A stretch of 46,509 nt of DNA from assembly GCA_900319935.1 (NCBI GenBank), contig ONQJ01000010.1, positions 1-46,509 on the forward strand. The letters are read 5' to 3'. The DNA comes from an uncultured Eubacteriales bacterium. GTDB lineage: Bacteria; Bacillota; Clostridia; Oscillospirales; Oscillospiraceae. Below the pieces are notes generated by a model, which saw only the letters and a program-made list of their open reading frames with translations, was not told the origin of the DNA and did not search any database. The translations under genes were made by a program, and so were the position numbers. Of the stretch, positions 17,380 through 25,749 are shown piece by piece (position 1 is the stretch's first letter; each line of letters begins with the position of its first letter).

Positions 17380-18909
17380 GTGAGGACGACGGAAGAGCGG
17401 ACCTTCATCGCGATCGATCTCAAGAGCTTTTACGCCTCGGTCGAGTGCCGCGAGCGCGGCCTGGATCCGCTGGACGCCCATCTGGTCGTGGCGGATCCCG
17501 CGCGCACCGACAAGACGATCTGCCTGGCCGTGTCGCCCTCGCTGAAGGCCTGCGGCATCTCCGGGCGGGCGCGCCTGTTCGAAGTCGTGCAGCGTGTGGA
17601 AGAGCTCAACGCCCTGCGCCGCAGCCGCGCCCCGGGGCGGGAATTCAGGGGCAGCTCGCACTTTGCAGGCGAGCTGGCAAACGATCCTTCGCTCGCCCTG
17701 GATTATATCGTGGCGCCGCCGCGCATGGCCTATTACATGGAATACAGCACGCGCATCTACGGGATCTATCTCAAATACGCCGCGCCGGAGGATATCCACG
17801 TCTATTCCATCGACGAGATCTTCCTCGACGCGACGGACTATCTGCGCACGCGCGGCGTCTCGGCGCGGGAATTCGCGATGCTCATCGTGCGCGACGTGCT
17901 TGAGACCACGGGCATCACGGCCACGGTCGGTATCGGCACGAACCTGTATCTGGCCAAGATCGCGATGGACGTGATGGCCAAGCGCATGAAGCCCGACCGC
18001 GACGGCGTGCGCATCGCCGAGCTCGACGAGATGAGCTACCGCCGCGCGCTGTGGGATCACCGGCCCCTGACGGACTTCTGGCGCGTGGGCCGGGGCATCG
18101 CCAAAAAGCTGGAGGACAACGGGCTGTATACGATGGGCGACGTGGCGCGCTGCTCGATCGGCAAGGCGGGCTCGGGCCACGACGAGGAGCTGCTCTACCG
18201 CCTCTTCGGCGTCAACGCCGAGCTGCTCATCGACCACGCCTGGGGCTTTGAGAGCTGTCTGATCTCCGACATCAAGGCCTATCGTCCCGCCTCGCGCAGC
18301 ATCAGCTCCGGCCAGGTGCTGATGACGCCCTACGATTTCGAGAAAGCGCGGCTGATCGTGCGCGAGATGACCGAGCAGATGGTGCTCGAGCTTGTCGAGA
18401 AGGCGCTGGTGACGGATCTTGTAGAGCTGTATATCAGCTACGACCGCGTCAGTCTCGCCGACGAAGGACTGGCGAGGGAATACGGCGCGCAGGCGGAAAG
18501 CGATTTTTACGGCCGCAAAGCGCCCAAGAGCGCGCACGGCTCCGTGCGGCTGGATCGCTACGGCTCCTCGTCGAAGCAGATCACGGAGGCGATGCTCGCG
18601 CTCTACGACCGCATCGTCGACCCGGCGCTGAGCGTGCGGCGCGTCACCGTCGCCGCCTGCGAGCTGGAGGATGAGAGCTTTCTCGGCCGCGAGAGCGAGA
18701 AGCAGCTCGATCTTTTCGGTGAAATGGAGAGCGCGAAGGACGAGAGCTCCGGGGAAAGGGCGGCGCTCGAGAGCGAACGCAAGCGCCAGCGGGTGATGCT
18801 GGACATCAAGAAGAAATACGGCAAGAACGCCATTTTGAAGGGCACCAACCTGGAAAAGGGCGCGACGGCGAGGGAACGCAACCGCCAGATCGGCGGGCAC
18901 AAGGCATAG
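17380..18909 (+). CDS. Y-family DNA polymerase (UmuC/DinB-like)
   Basis: Translesion DNA polymerase of 509 residues. Catalytic signatures are IDLKSFYASVE (Asp13) and SIDEIFLD; TVGIGTNLYLAKIA and a helix-hairpin-helix-like WRVGRGIAKKLEDNGLYTMGDVA follow. QLDLF at residues 442-446 matches the beta-clamp binding consensus, and the tail YGKNAILKGTNLEKGATARERNRQIGGHKA is typical of clostridial UmuC-type proteins. The start is uncertain: GTG 17380 overlaps the best ribosome binding site (GGGAGG), and no better-spaced ATG, GTG or TTG follows. Co-transcribed with a YolD-like gene 9 bp downstream, the standard arrangement in Bacillota. Confidence 0.93.
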   Translation: MRTTEERTFIAIDLKSFYASVECRERGLDPLDAHLVVADPARTDKTICLAVSPSLKACGISGRARLFEVVQRVEELNALRRSRAPGREFRGSSHFAGELANDPSLALDYIVAPPRMAYYMEYSTRIYGIYLKYAAPEDIHVYSIDEIFLDATDYLRTRGVSAREFAMLIVRDVLETTGITATVGIGTNLYLAKIAMDVMAKRMKPDRDGVRIAELDEMSYRRALWDHRPLTDFWRVGRGIAKKLEDNGLYTMGDVARCSIGKAGSGHDEELLYRLFGVNAELLIDHAWGFESCLISDIKAYRPASRSISSGQVLMTPYDFEKARLIVREMTEQMVLELVEKALVTDLVELYISYDRVSLADEGLAREYGAQAESDFYGRKAPKSAHGSVRLDRYGSSSKQITEAMLALYDRIVDPALSVRRVTVAACELEDESFLGRESEKQLDLFGEMESAKDESSGERAALESERKRQRVMLDIKKKYGKNAILKGTNLEKGATARERNRQIGGHKA

Positions 18910-18918
18910 GAGGGACGC

Positions 18919-19320
18919 ATGGGCAAATACGACGATATCATCTCTCTCCCCCATCCCGTTTCGAAAACGCATCCGCCGATGCCGCGCGCCGAGCGCGCCG
19001 CGCAGTTCTCCTCCTTCGCCGCGCTGACCGGCTATGAGGAGATCGTGGCGGAGCGCGCGCGGCTGACCGAGACGCGCGCCGAGCTTGACCGAGACGCGCT
19101 CGAGGCGCTGGACGAAAAGCTGCGCGCGGTCGCGGCGGAGATCGACGCGCGGCCGGAGCTGGAGCTGCGGTATTTCGTGCCGGACAAAAAGAAAGCCGGC
19201 GGACGCTATGAGACCATCCGCGGCTGCGTGAAAAAGATCGACGGACAGGCCGGGCTGCTCATCCTTACGGACGGAAAAAAAGTTCCTCTCGGCGATATCG
19301 TGTCGATCGAAAAGCTATAA
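18919..19320 (+). CDS. YolD-like protein
   Basis: 133-residue partner of the preceding polymerase. The N-terminal signature YDDIISLPHPVSKTHPPMPRAERAAQFSSFAALTGYEE is that of clostridial YolD-like proteins, followed by an Arg/Glu-rich helix and a C-terminal beta-rich part (IRGCVKKIDGQAGLLILTDGKKVPLGDIVSIE). Family members are encoded next to UmuC-type polymerases and are thought to play a UmuD-like role in controlling them, though the mechanism is unclear. It starts at ATG 18919 with GGAGG upstream and ends at a strong terminator. Confidence 0.92.
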   Translation: MGKYDDIISLPHPVSKTHPPMPRAERAAQFSSFAALTGYEEIVAERARLTETRAELDRDALEALDEKLRAVAAEIDARPELELRYFVPDKKKAGGRYETIRGCVKKIDGQAGLLILTDGKKVPLGDIVSIEKL

Positions 19321-19351
19321 GTGTGCAAAGCCTTAAGACTTTCTTAACATA

Positions 19352-19385
19352 AAACGCCCCCGGAATTCCATCCGGGGGCGTTTCG
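19352..19385. terminator. Terminator shared by the YolD-like and phosphoribosyltransferase genes
   Basis: Perfect 13-bp stem AAACGCCCCCGGA / TCCGGGGGCGTTT (19352-19364 with 19371-19383) lying between convergent genes. Confidence 0.9.
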
Positions 19386-19416
19386 GTTGAAAACTCGGCT
19401 TCTGGAAGCGAAAAGC

Positions 19417-19971
19417 TCACGCTTTGACGCTTCCGTCGGCATTGAACAGCGGCAGCGGCGCGAGGACGATGATGTCGTCGCGCTCGATCGCGTCGCCCTC
19501 GGCCAGAACGGCCATGCGGCCCGCGACGATGCCGCCCGCGGCGGTGACCAGCTCTTCCATCGCGCGCAGGCTCTCGCCCGTGGAGATCACGTCGTCGAGG
19601 ATCAGCATGCGCTTGCCGCGGATCTCGGCGGCGTCGGCGCTGTCGATGATGAGGCGCTGCACGGCGGCGGTGGTGATGGACTTGACGTTCACCTCGAACA
19701 CGCCGGACATATAGGCCTTGGCGACCTTGCGGGCGAGGAAGTACTTCTCCGCGCCGCTCTGACGCGCCATCTCGTAGAGCAGAGGGATGGCCTTGGCCTC
19801 GGGCGCGATGAGATAATCATACTCGGGCGCGCGCTTGAGAAGCTCCTCGGCGCAGTGGACCGTCAGCTCCACGTCGCCGAACATGACGAAGGCGCCGATG
19901 TAAAGATCGTCCGTGACCTTGCAGATGGGCAGATCCCGCTTCAGGCCGGCGATGTCGATTTCATAAGTCAT
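19417..19971 (-). CDS. Phosphoribosyltransferase family protein (APRT/XPRT-like)
   Basis: 184-residue cytoplasmic type I phosphoribosyltransferase. The PRPP-binding loop is LILDDVISTGESL, preceded by the flexible loop region KVAKAYMSGVFEVNVKSITTAAVQRLIID. The N-terminal part (YDYLIAPEAKAIPLLYEMARQSG) resembles adenine phosphoribosyltransferases, and the hood YFLARKVAKAYM replaces the canonical APRT RKxxKLP. It probably joins PRPP to a purine or related base, but the base specificity cannot be assigned. Single gene, RBS GGGAGG before the ATG, its own promoter upstream. Confidence 0.85.
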   Translation of the reverse strand: MTYEIDIAGLKRDLPICKVTDDLYIGAFVMFGDVELTVHCAEELLKRAPEYDYLIAPEAKAIPLLYEMARQSGAEKYFLARKVAKAYMSGVFEVNVKSITTAAVQRLIIDSADAAEIRGKRMLILDDVISTGESLRAMEELVTAAGGIVAGRMAVLAEGDAIERDDIIVLAPLPLFNADGSVKA

Positions 19972-20013
19972 GGTTCATATCCTCCCAAACAGTAGTGGAT
20001 CAAGACACCTTGT

Positions 20014-20041
20014 ATTTTACAGGATGTGCGTGAAAAATCAA
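20014..20041 (-). promoter_or_regulatory. Promoter of the phosphoribosyltransferase gene
   Basis: Minus strand TTGATT (20036-20041), 16-bp spacer, TAAAAT (20014-20019), about 45 nt before the start codon. Confidence 0.55.
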
Positions 20042-20076
20042 GTGCCAAAGTCTTTTTTTCGGTGTCGATTTGAGGA

Positions 20077-20105
20077 TTGCGGAAAAGCGCGGAATATGAT
20101 ATTGT
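20077..20105 (+). promoter_or_regulatory. Probable promoter of the second CotH gene
   Basis: TTGCGG (20077-20082), 17-bp spacer, TATTGT (20100-20105), about 45 nt before ATG 20152. Confidence 0.5.
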
Positions 20106-20151
20106 AAATTAGTTACCGGACTTTTTCCTTCTTTGAAAGGAGCCTTCATAG

Positions 20152-22629
20152 ATGCCCATGAAACCCATCTGCCGAAAGCTGATCGCGATCGTTTTGTTTC
20201 TGACCATGCTTCTGCCGCTGGCCGCCTGCAGCTTCAGCGGCGGCGAGACCGCGCAGACGCCGGCCGCGCAGAGCCCTGACGCGGTCGTCCCGGCGGAAAC
20301 GGCCGCGCCGACCGCGGAGCCCACGCCATACGAGGTCCCGGCCGATCTGCCGCTGCGGATCAGCGAGGTCATGCCCTCGAACAAGGCGACGCTGGCCGCG
20401 GGCAGCCTTTTCCCCGACTGGGTGGAGCTGCACAACGCCGGAGAAGAGCCTGTTTCGCTCAGGAACGTCTTTCTCTGCTGCGGGACGGACAGCTTCGAGC
20501 TGGGCGAGGGCGAGCTGGCCGCCGACGCGTACATGATCGTATTCTGCGACGACAGCGGTCTGAGCGGCCACGCTCCCTTCTCGATCGCGAAGGAGGGCGA
20601 GAGCCTTGCGCTGCGTACCGACCGCGGCCTGGTCCTCGACGAATTCGAGCTTCCCGCCTGCGAGGCCGACCGCAGCGCCTGCCGTGCGGAGGACGGCGGC
20701 ATTTTCGTCACTTCCATGGCCACGCCCGGCTGCGCCAACACGCCGGAGGGCTTTTCGCAGTATCTCTCCGGGCAGAGCTGTGATTCTCCGCTGCAGATCA
20801 GCGAGGTCATGGTCTTCAAGCAGTTCGGCAACAGTCCCAAGGGCGTCGGCAGCGACTGGGTGGAGCTGAAAAACGTCAGCGGCGGCGACGTGCAGCTGTC
20901 GGAGTACTATCTCTCCGACAGCGCCAAGGACCGTCTGGCCTACCGTCTGCCCGAACAGGTCCTTTCAAGCGGAGAGTACGTGCTGATCTACTGCGACGGC
21001 TCCGCGGACGGCGGCGTATACGCTCCCTTCCGGCTGGATTCCCAGCGCGAGCACCTCTATCTCAGCCGCGCGGACGAGACGCTTGCCGATTATGTGCTGC
21101 TGGAAAGGATCCCCTACGGTTACAGCTACGGCCGTCCGGAGGGCGAGGGCGGCTTCCGCTACATCGCCTCCCCCACGCCCGGCTCCGCCAACGGCGACGG
21201 TGCGCTCCGCGTCTCCGACAAGCCCGTGCTGCTGAGCAGCGAGGGCGTGTTCAACGATGTGGAATCCGTCGAGGTCGTGCTCGGCGCGCAGGGCGAGATC
21301 CACTACACCACCGACGGCTCCGCGCCGACGGAGAGTTCCCCCGTCTACACCGCTCCGCTGAGCGTCAGCTCCACCTCGGTGCTGCGCGCGATCAGCGTCG
21401 AGCCCGGCTGCCTTGCGAGCGAGGCGCTGAACCTGAGCTACATCATCAACGAGCACCACACGCTCCCCGTCGTGAGCGTGATGACCGATCCCGCCAACAT
21501 TTATCCGCTCGGCGGCATGTACAACGACGTCGACAACGTCTACGAGGTCCCCGGCGCGATCGAATACTTCGGTGAGGACGGCAGCTTTTCCATCGCATGC
21601 GGACTTAAGCTGCACGGAGACGTCTCCAAGCGGGTATCCGGGAAGCGGACGCTCAAGGTCTGCTTCCGCGCGGCCTATGAGGGCAACCTGCACTACGATC
21701 TCTTCGGCAACGGCGTGACCGAGTTCGATTCGATCCTGCTGCGCCACCCGGCGGAGGACTCGATGTCGACCTATCTGCGCGACATTCTGATCCACGACAT
21801 GGCCAAGCAGTGCTTCCCCGCGCTGCCCTGTCTGGACTACAAGTTCTGCATCCTGTACATCGACGGCGACTACTGGGGCATCTACGGCATCCGCGAGGCG
21901 CACTCGGCGACCCACTACGCCATGCACTACGGCTACGATCCCGACACGGTCTCGAGCTGGCAGCGCCTGTGGGACCGCAACACCGTCGTCGGCGAGGCCT
22001 GCGAGTTCGCGCTCAGCAACAATCTCGTCGACCAGGATAACTTTGACCGCGTCGCGGAGCATCTCGACATGGACAGTCTGATCGGCTGGACCATCCTGCA
22101 GGCCTGGTGCGCCAACTACGACTGCAACCCCTCCAACGTGCGCTATTATTACTCCAGCACGGACAATGTGATGCACTTCGCGCTGTCCGATCTGGATCTG
22201 GGCATGTTCACCCACGATCTCTTCGACGTGCCGCTCTACGGCTCGGTCAACGACGGCGTGCGCAACAACTATGACTTCAACGTCCTCGCGCGCAAGGCCT
22301 TTGCCAACCGCGGCTATCAGCTGCGCATGGCGCAGCAGCTCTCCGACGCCCTGCACGGGGCGATGTCCGACGAGAACGTGGTCGCCATGATCGAGGGTTA
22401 CCGCGAAACGCTCTCTCCGGAGGTCCGGCGCGACATGGCCCGCTGGTACGGCGGCATGTCAGAGGACGACGCGGTGAATTCCTGGAACATCCTGGTCGAC
22501 AGGATGTGCAGCTACGTCACCTGGGGGCAGGGCCGCGCGCGGCAGGTGATCGATTCCTTCATCGCCCATACCAGCCCGCGCTTCACGCAGGAAGAGGTCG
22601 CGTACTACTTCGGGGATCTGATGAACTGA
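20152..22629 (+). CDS. CotH-kinase-family surface lipoprotein with lamin-tail domains (copy 2)
   Basis: 825-residue exported lipoprotein with the same layout as the CotH gene at 14538-16988. The signal peptide has lipobox LAAC (Cys26); then a PAETAAPTAEPTPYEVP linker, two lamin-tail-like domains (FPDWVELHNAGEEP, SDWVELKNVSGGDV), a chitobiase-C-like domain (GEIHYTTDGSAPTESSPVY) and a CotH domain with LHGDVSKRVSGKRTLKVCF, FCILYIDGDYWGIYGIREA and SDLDLGMF. AAAGGAG nine bases upstream fixes ATG 20152. It is monocistronic, on the opposite strand from copy 1, with no NAGPA partner. Kinase activity is inferred from the family only. Confidence 0.9.
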   Translation: MPMKPICRKLIAIVLFLTMLLPLAACSFSGGETAQTPAAQSPDAVVPAETAAPTAEPTPYEVPADLPLRISEVMPSNKATLAAGSLFPDWVELHNAGEEPVSLRNVFLCCGTDSFELGEGELAADAYMIVFCDDSGLSGHAPFSIAKEGESLALRTDRGLVLDEFELPACEADRSACRAEDGGIFVTSMATPGCANTPEGFSQYLSGQSCDSPLQISEVMVFKQFGNSPKGVGSDWVELKNVSGGDVQLSEYYLSDSAKDRLAYRLPEQVLSSGEYVLIYCDGSADGGVYAPFRLDSQREHLYLSRADETLADYVLLERIPYGYSYGRPEGEGGFRYIASPTPGSANGDGALRVSDKPVLLSSEGVFNDVESVEVVLGAQGEIHYTTDGSAPTESSPVYTAPLSVSSTSVLRAISVEPGCLASEALNLSYIINEHHTLPVVSVMTDPANIYPLGGMYNDVDNVYEVPGAIEYFGEDGSFSIACGLKLHGDVSKRVSGKRTLKVCFRAAYEGNLHYDLFGNGVTEFDSILLRHPAEDSMSTYLRDILIHDMAKQCFPALPCLDYKFCILYIDGDYWGIYGIREAHSATHYAMHYGYDPDTVSSWQRLWDRNTVVGEACEFALSNNLVDQDNFDRVAEHLDMDSLIGWTILQAWCANYDCNPSNVRYYYSSTDNVMHFALSDLDLGMFTHDLFDVPLYGSVNDGVRNNYDFNVLARKAFANRGYQLRMAQQLSDALHGAMSDENVVAMIEGYRETLSPEVRRDMARWYGGMSEDDAVNSWNILVDRMCSYVTWGQGRARQVIDSFIAHTSPRFTQEEVAYYFGDLMN

Positions 22630-22652
22630 GCCTGAAAAAAGCATAAAAAAAG

Positions 22653-22682
22653 AACGTCTCTCTCGAGACGTTTTTTTTTTTG
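22653..22682. terminator. Terminator between CotH copy 2 and the lactate operon
   Basis: 8-bp stem AACGTCTC / GAGACGTT (22653-22660 with 22665-22672) with an A-tract on one flank and a long T-tract on the other, so usable from both convergent transcripts. Confidence 0.9.
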
Positions 22683-22685
22683 CGA

Positions 22686-23939
22686 TCATTTCACGATCAC
22701 GGAGATGCCGTTGGGGATGAAGCAGAGGCTCTTCTTTCCCATCGCGCGGGCCATGTCCAGCGCGTCGGACAGCGCGGGAGCGTAGCGCATCTTCATCTCC
22801 TCGACCATGCCTTTGAGTTCCGGCCGCGTGACGAAGACGACCGTGTGGTGCATCAGGATGCGCGCGAGGATCTGGCTCTCCCACTGGTCGGGCACGGTGC
22901 GGTCCTGCGGCGTGGCCATCTGCTCGGCATAGAGCGCGGCGGGGCTCTCGCAGTCGCGCAGCGCGTGATAAAAGCCCTCGCCGCCGTGGCCGTCGGCGCA
23001 TTCGGCGCACAGCACGATCACGCCGTCCTCGACGCAGCTGGCCTCCGCGGCCGTCATGCTCTTGACGCACTGGTAAAGGTTCTGATCCAGCGGCGCGCCG
23101 CCGTTGGAGGTCACGACGATCTCGGAGGGCACGGGCGCGACCTTGAAGTAGTCGAGCATGTAGTCGCAGCCGCGGCGATGCGCCGTGCGGAAGTTGCCCG
23201 CGAAAGCGGCCACGGTCTTTTTCTCCTCGTCGATGACGACGTTGACGATGAAGGCCAGCTTCGCCATCTCCGCCGCGGCGAGCATGTCCTCGTGGATCGG
23301 GTTGCCGTCCAGGACGCCCGTCCGGGCGAAGGGGCTGTCGATAAAACGCGAGCAATGGTTGCCCAGCACCGTCACCTGGTCGGCCACGCCGGGCAGCACG
23401 CTCTTGCGGCCGCCGGAGAAGCCGGCGAAGAAGTGCGGCTCGATGAAGCCCTCGGCCACGAGCAGCTCGGTCTCGACGGCCAGACGGTCGATCACGCAGG
23501 GCGCGCCGGAGGGCAGCGTTCCGATCTCGATGTTGGAGCTTCCGTCGCGGCAGTCGTGCACGACGACGCGGCAGCTCTCCATGATCTCTTTTCCGAGCTT
23601 GTCCTCCAGCTCTTTCATGCTCGTCGGGCGGTGGAAGCCCGTGGCGACGAGCAGCGTGACCTCGATATCCGGACTCCCCGCGCGCAGCTCCTCGAGCATG
23701 GGGGGCAGGATATCGCGGCTCGGCACCGGACGGGTGTGGTCCGAGACGATGACGACGCAGTTCTTTTTGCCGCGCGCGAGCTCGCGCAGCCGCGGGCTGT
23801 CGATGGGCTCCGCCATTGCCGCGCGCACGATCTCAACGCCGCTGCCCGCGGCCTTGAGCTCCCCGATGCGGGAAGTCAGGACGGGAGCGCCGCCCTCGTC
23901 GTATTCGATAAAGCTCTTTCCGTATGGGATGCGGATCAT
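22686..23939 (-). CDS. larA: Nickel-pincer lactate racemase
   Basis: Racemase interconverting D- and L-lactate with a nickel-pincer (NPN) cofactor. The 417-residue protein keeps the residues reported for Lactiplantibacillus plantarum LarA at a constant offset of five: Arg70 (R75), His103 (H108), His169 (H174), Lys179 that carries the cofactor (K184), His195 (H200), Gln290 and Lys293 (Q295, K298) and Trp353 (W358). Signatures are VSDHTRPVP, EPHFFAGFSGGRKSVLPG and LDQNLYQCVKSMTAAE. LarA-fold enzymes can act on other 2-hydroxy acids, but the lactate operon context favours lactate. It abuts etfA directly. The cofactor genes larB, larC and larE are not in the window. Confidence 0.93.
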   Translation of the reverse strand: MIRIPYGKSFIEYDEGGAPVLTSRIGELKAAGSGVEIVRAAMAEPIDSPRLRELARGKKNCVVIVSDHTRPVPSRDILPPMLEELRAGSPDIEVTLLVATGFHRPTSMKELEDKLGKEIMESCRVVVHDCRDGSSNIEIGTLPSGAPCVIDRLAVETELLVAEGFIEPHFFAGFSGGRKSVLPGVADQVTVLGNHCSRFIDSPFARTGVLDGNPIHEDMLAAAEMAKLAFIVNVVIDEEKKTVAAFAGNFRTAHRRGCDYMLDYFKVAPVPSEIVVTSNGGAPLDQNLYQCVKSMTAAEASCVEDGVIVLCAECADGHGGEGFYHALRDCESPAALYAEQMATPQDRTVPDQWESQILARILMHHTVVFVTRPELKGMVEEMKMRYAPALSDALDMARAMGKKSLCFIPNGISVIVK

Positions 23940-24941
23940 TTACGCTCTTCCTTTCAGCTGTGCGATCATCGCGTCGCAGACCTCGTCCATATCGCCGACG
24001 ATGCCGTAGCTGCAGTAGCCGAAGATTGCGGCCTCCGGATCGCGGTTGACGGCGACGATCACGTCCGAGTCGGTGATGCCGGTGACGTGGTTGACCGCGC
24101 CGGACACGCCGAAGGCGATGTAGACCTTCGGTTTGACGACGACGCCGGACTGGCCGATGACCAGCTTGTAGGGCAGCACGCCGCGGTCGAAGACCGGGCG
24201 GGTGCAGCCGAGCTTGCCGCCGAGCAGGGCGGCGAGCTCGCGGTAGCGCCCCAGCGCGTCCGCGCCCTTGAGACCGTTGCCGACGCAGACGATGTATTCC
24301 GCGTCCGCGATGTTCAGGCTCTCGTCCTCCTCGTCGGGCAGGAAATCCAGGACCTTCGTACGGATCTTCTCAACCGGGAAGTCGATCCGCTCCTCGATCA
24401 GCTCGCAGGGACGCGGTCCGGCGGGCTGGTACTTGAAGGTGCCGGGCCGGATCGTGCCGACCTGCGGGCGCACGAAGGGCACGGTGATGACGGCCATCAT
24501 CTTGCCGCCGACGGCGGGCTCGATGAACTCGATATCGCCCGTTTTCGGGTCGTAGACGAGCTGCGTCGCGTCCGAGGTGCAGCCGGTGGGCAGGCGGCAG
24601 GCGAAGCGCGGCGCGAAGTCGCGTCCGTCGATCGTGCCGCCGACGAGCACCGCCGAGGGCTTGTATTTGCGGCAGAGCCGGGTGAACAGTTCGGTGTAGG
24701 CGTCGACGGAGAAGCGCTCGTAGCCCGTGCCGGAAACGCGGATGAGCTTTTCCACGCCGCAGTCCATGACCTTTTCGATCTCGCTGCGGTGCAGCTCGCC
24801 CACGATCACGGCGCAGAGCTTTTCGCCCGCCGCGTCGCAGAGCTTTCTTGCCTCGCAGCAGAGCTCGAGTGAGACGGGCAGGACCTTGCCGCCGTCGTGC
24901 TCGATGTAGACCCACATGTCTTTGTAATCGGTTTTATTCAT
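23940..24941 (-). CDS. etfA: Electron transfer flavoprotein alpha subunit (lactate operon)
   Basis: 333-residue EtfA/LctC-type subunit carrying FAD. The C-terminal FAD-binding signature is intact: VIGQSGVVVKPKVYIAFGVSGAVNHVTGI followed by VNRDPEAAIFGYCSYGIVGD. The N-terminal domain begins with MNKTDYKDMWVYIEHDGGK. Unlike the Acetobacterium woodii LctC there is no N-terminal ferredoxin-like Cys cluster, so any ferredoxin would dock as a separate protein. Start at ATG 24941 because AGGAGG is 8 bp upstream; a GTG three codons earlier overlaps that site. Lies between etfB and larA with gaps of 13 and 0 bp. Confidence 0.95.
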   Translation of the reverse strand: MNKTDYKDMWVYIEHDGGKVLPVSLELCCEARKLCDAAGEKLCAVIVGELHRSEIEKVMDCGVEKLIRVSGTGYERFSVDAYTELFTRLCRKYKPSAVLVGGTIDGRDFAPRFACRLPTGCTSDATQLVYDPKTGDIEFIEPAVGGKMMAVITVPFVRPQVGTIRPGTFKYQPAGPRPCELIEERIDFPVEKIRTKVLDFLPDEEDESLNIADAEYIVCVGNGLKGADALGRYRELAALLGGKLGCTRPVFDRGVLPYKLVIGQSGVVVKPKVYIAFGVSGAVNHVTGITDSDVIVAVNRDPEAAIFGYCSYGIVGDMDEVCDAMIAQLKGRA

Positions 24942-24954
24942 CCCGCTCACCTCC

Positions 24955-25749
24955 TCACAGCCTGTCCGCGATCAGCGCGAAGAGCTTTTCGGCGTCCTTC
25001 GCCGCGCTGCCCTCGCGGATCATCTCGCCGCCGGGGCCCTTCTCGGGCGGATAGGTGCGCGGCACCTTCGTCGGCGAGCCGGGGTCGCCGATCTGCGCGC
25101 GGTCGAGCCCGGGGATGGTGTCGGACGTGTACTTTTCGATCTCCGCCGTGCGCGAGGCCTTCCAGCTTTTGAGGTTGGGGATGCGCGGACGGTAGTTCGT
25201 CTTTTCGACGGTCATCAGACAGGGAAGCTGTGCCTGCGCCGTCTCGATCCCGCCCGCGAGCTCGCGCTCGGCGGTGACGGTCCTTTCTTTTTCGTCGACC
25301 TCCAGCACCGTGCGCACGGAGCTGAGCTGGCTGGCGTCGAAGCGCTCGGCAAGCTGGCTGGCCATCTGGCCTGTCGCGCCGTCGAGAGATTCCTTGCCGC
25401 AGAAGATGAGATCGTATTCGCCCAGCAGCTTCGCCGCCGTGACGATCACGTAGCTGGTCGCCAGGGTGTCGGCGTTGGCAAAGGCGCGGTCGGACAGCAG
25501 CACAGCGCGGTCGGCCCCGGCGGCGAGACACTCGCGCAGGGCCTCGGCGGCCTGGTCGGGCCCCATCGTGATCACGGTCACGGCGCCGCCGTATTTTTCC
25601 TTCGTGCGGACGGCGGCCTCGAGAGCGTTGCCGTCCAACGGGTTCAAGATCGCGGGCACGCCCGCGCGGATCAGGCTGCCGGTCACCGGGTCGATCTTGA
25701 CGAGGTTGACGTCCGGCACCTGCTTGACGCACACAAGGATCTTAAGCAT
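24955..25749 (-). CDS. etfB: Electron transfer flavoprotein beta subunit (lactate operon)
   Basis: 264-residue EtfB/LctB-type subunit, partner of the EtfA encoded next. It starts MLKILVCVKQVPDVN at ATG 25749 with AGGAGG upstream; the open frame extends further but those codons lie inside lctD. Motifs: AILNPLDGNALEAAVRTKEKYGG, GADRAVLLSDRAFANADTLATSYV, FCGKESLDGATGQMASQLAERF (family nucleotide-binding loop) and LPCLMTVEKTNYRPRIPNLKSW. In bifurcating Etf complexes this subunit binds the bifurcating FAD. It overlaps the end of lctD by 8 bp, consistent with stoichiometric synthesis of the complex. Confidence 0.95.
   Translation of the reverse strand: MLKILVCVKQVPDVNLVKIDPVTGSLIRAGVPAILNPLDGNALEAAVRTKEKYGGAVTVITMGPDQAAEALRECLAAGADRAVLLSDRAFANADTLATSYVIVTAAKLLGEYDLIFCGKESLDGATGQMASQLAERFDASQLSSVRTVLEVDEKERTVTAERELAGGIETAQAQLPCLMTVEKTNYRPRIPNLKSWKASRTAEIEKYTSDTIPGLDRAQIGDPGSPTKVPRTYPPEKGPGGEMIREGSAAKDAEKLFALIADRL

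Noticed and set aside
17290-17380. LexA/SOS box controlling the translesion polymerase
   Set aside because: No GAAC-N4-GTTC or close variant is present near the promoter.
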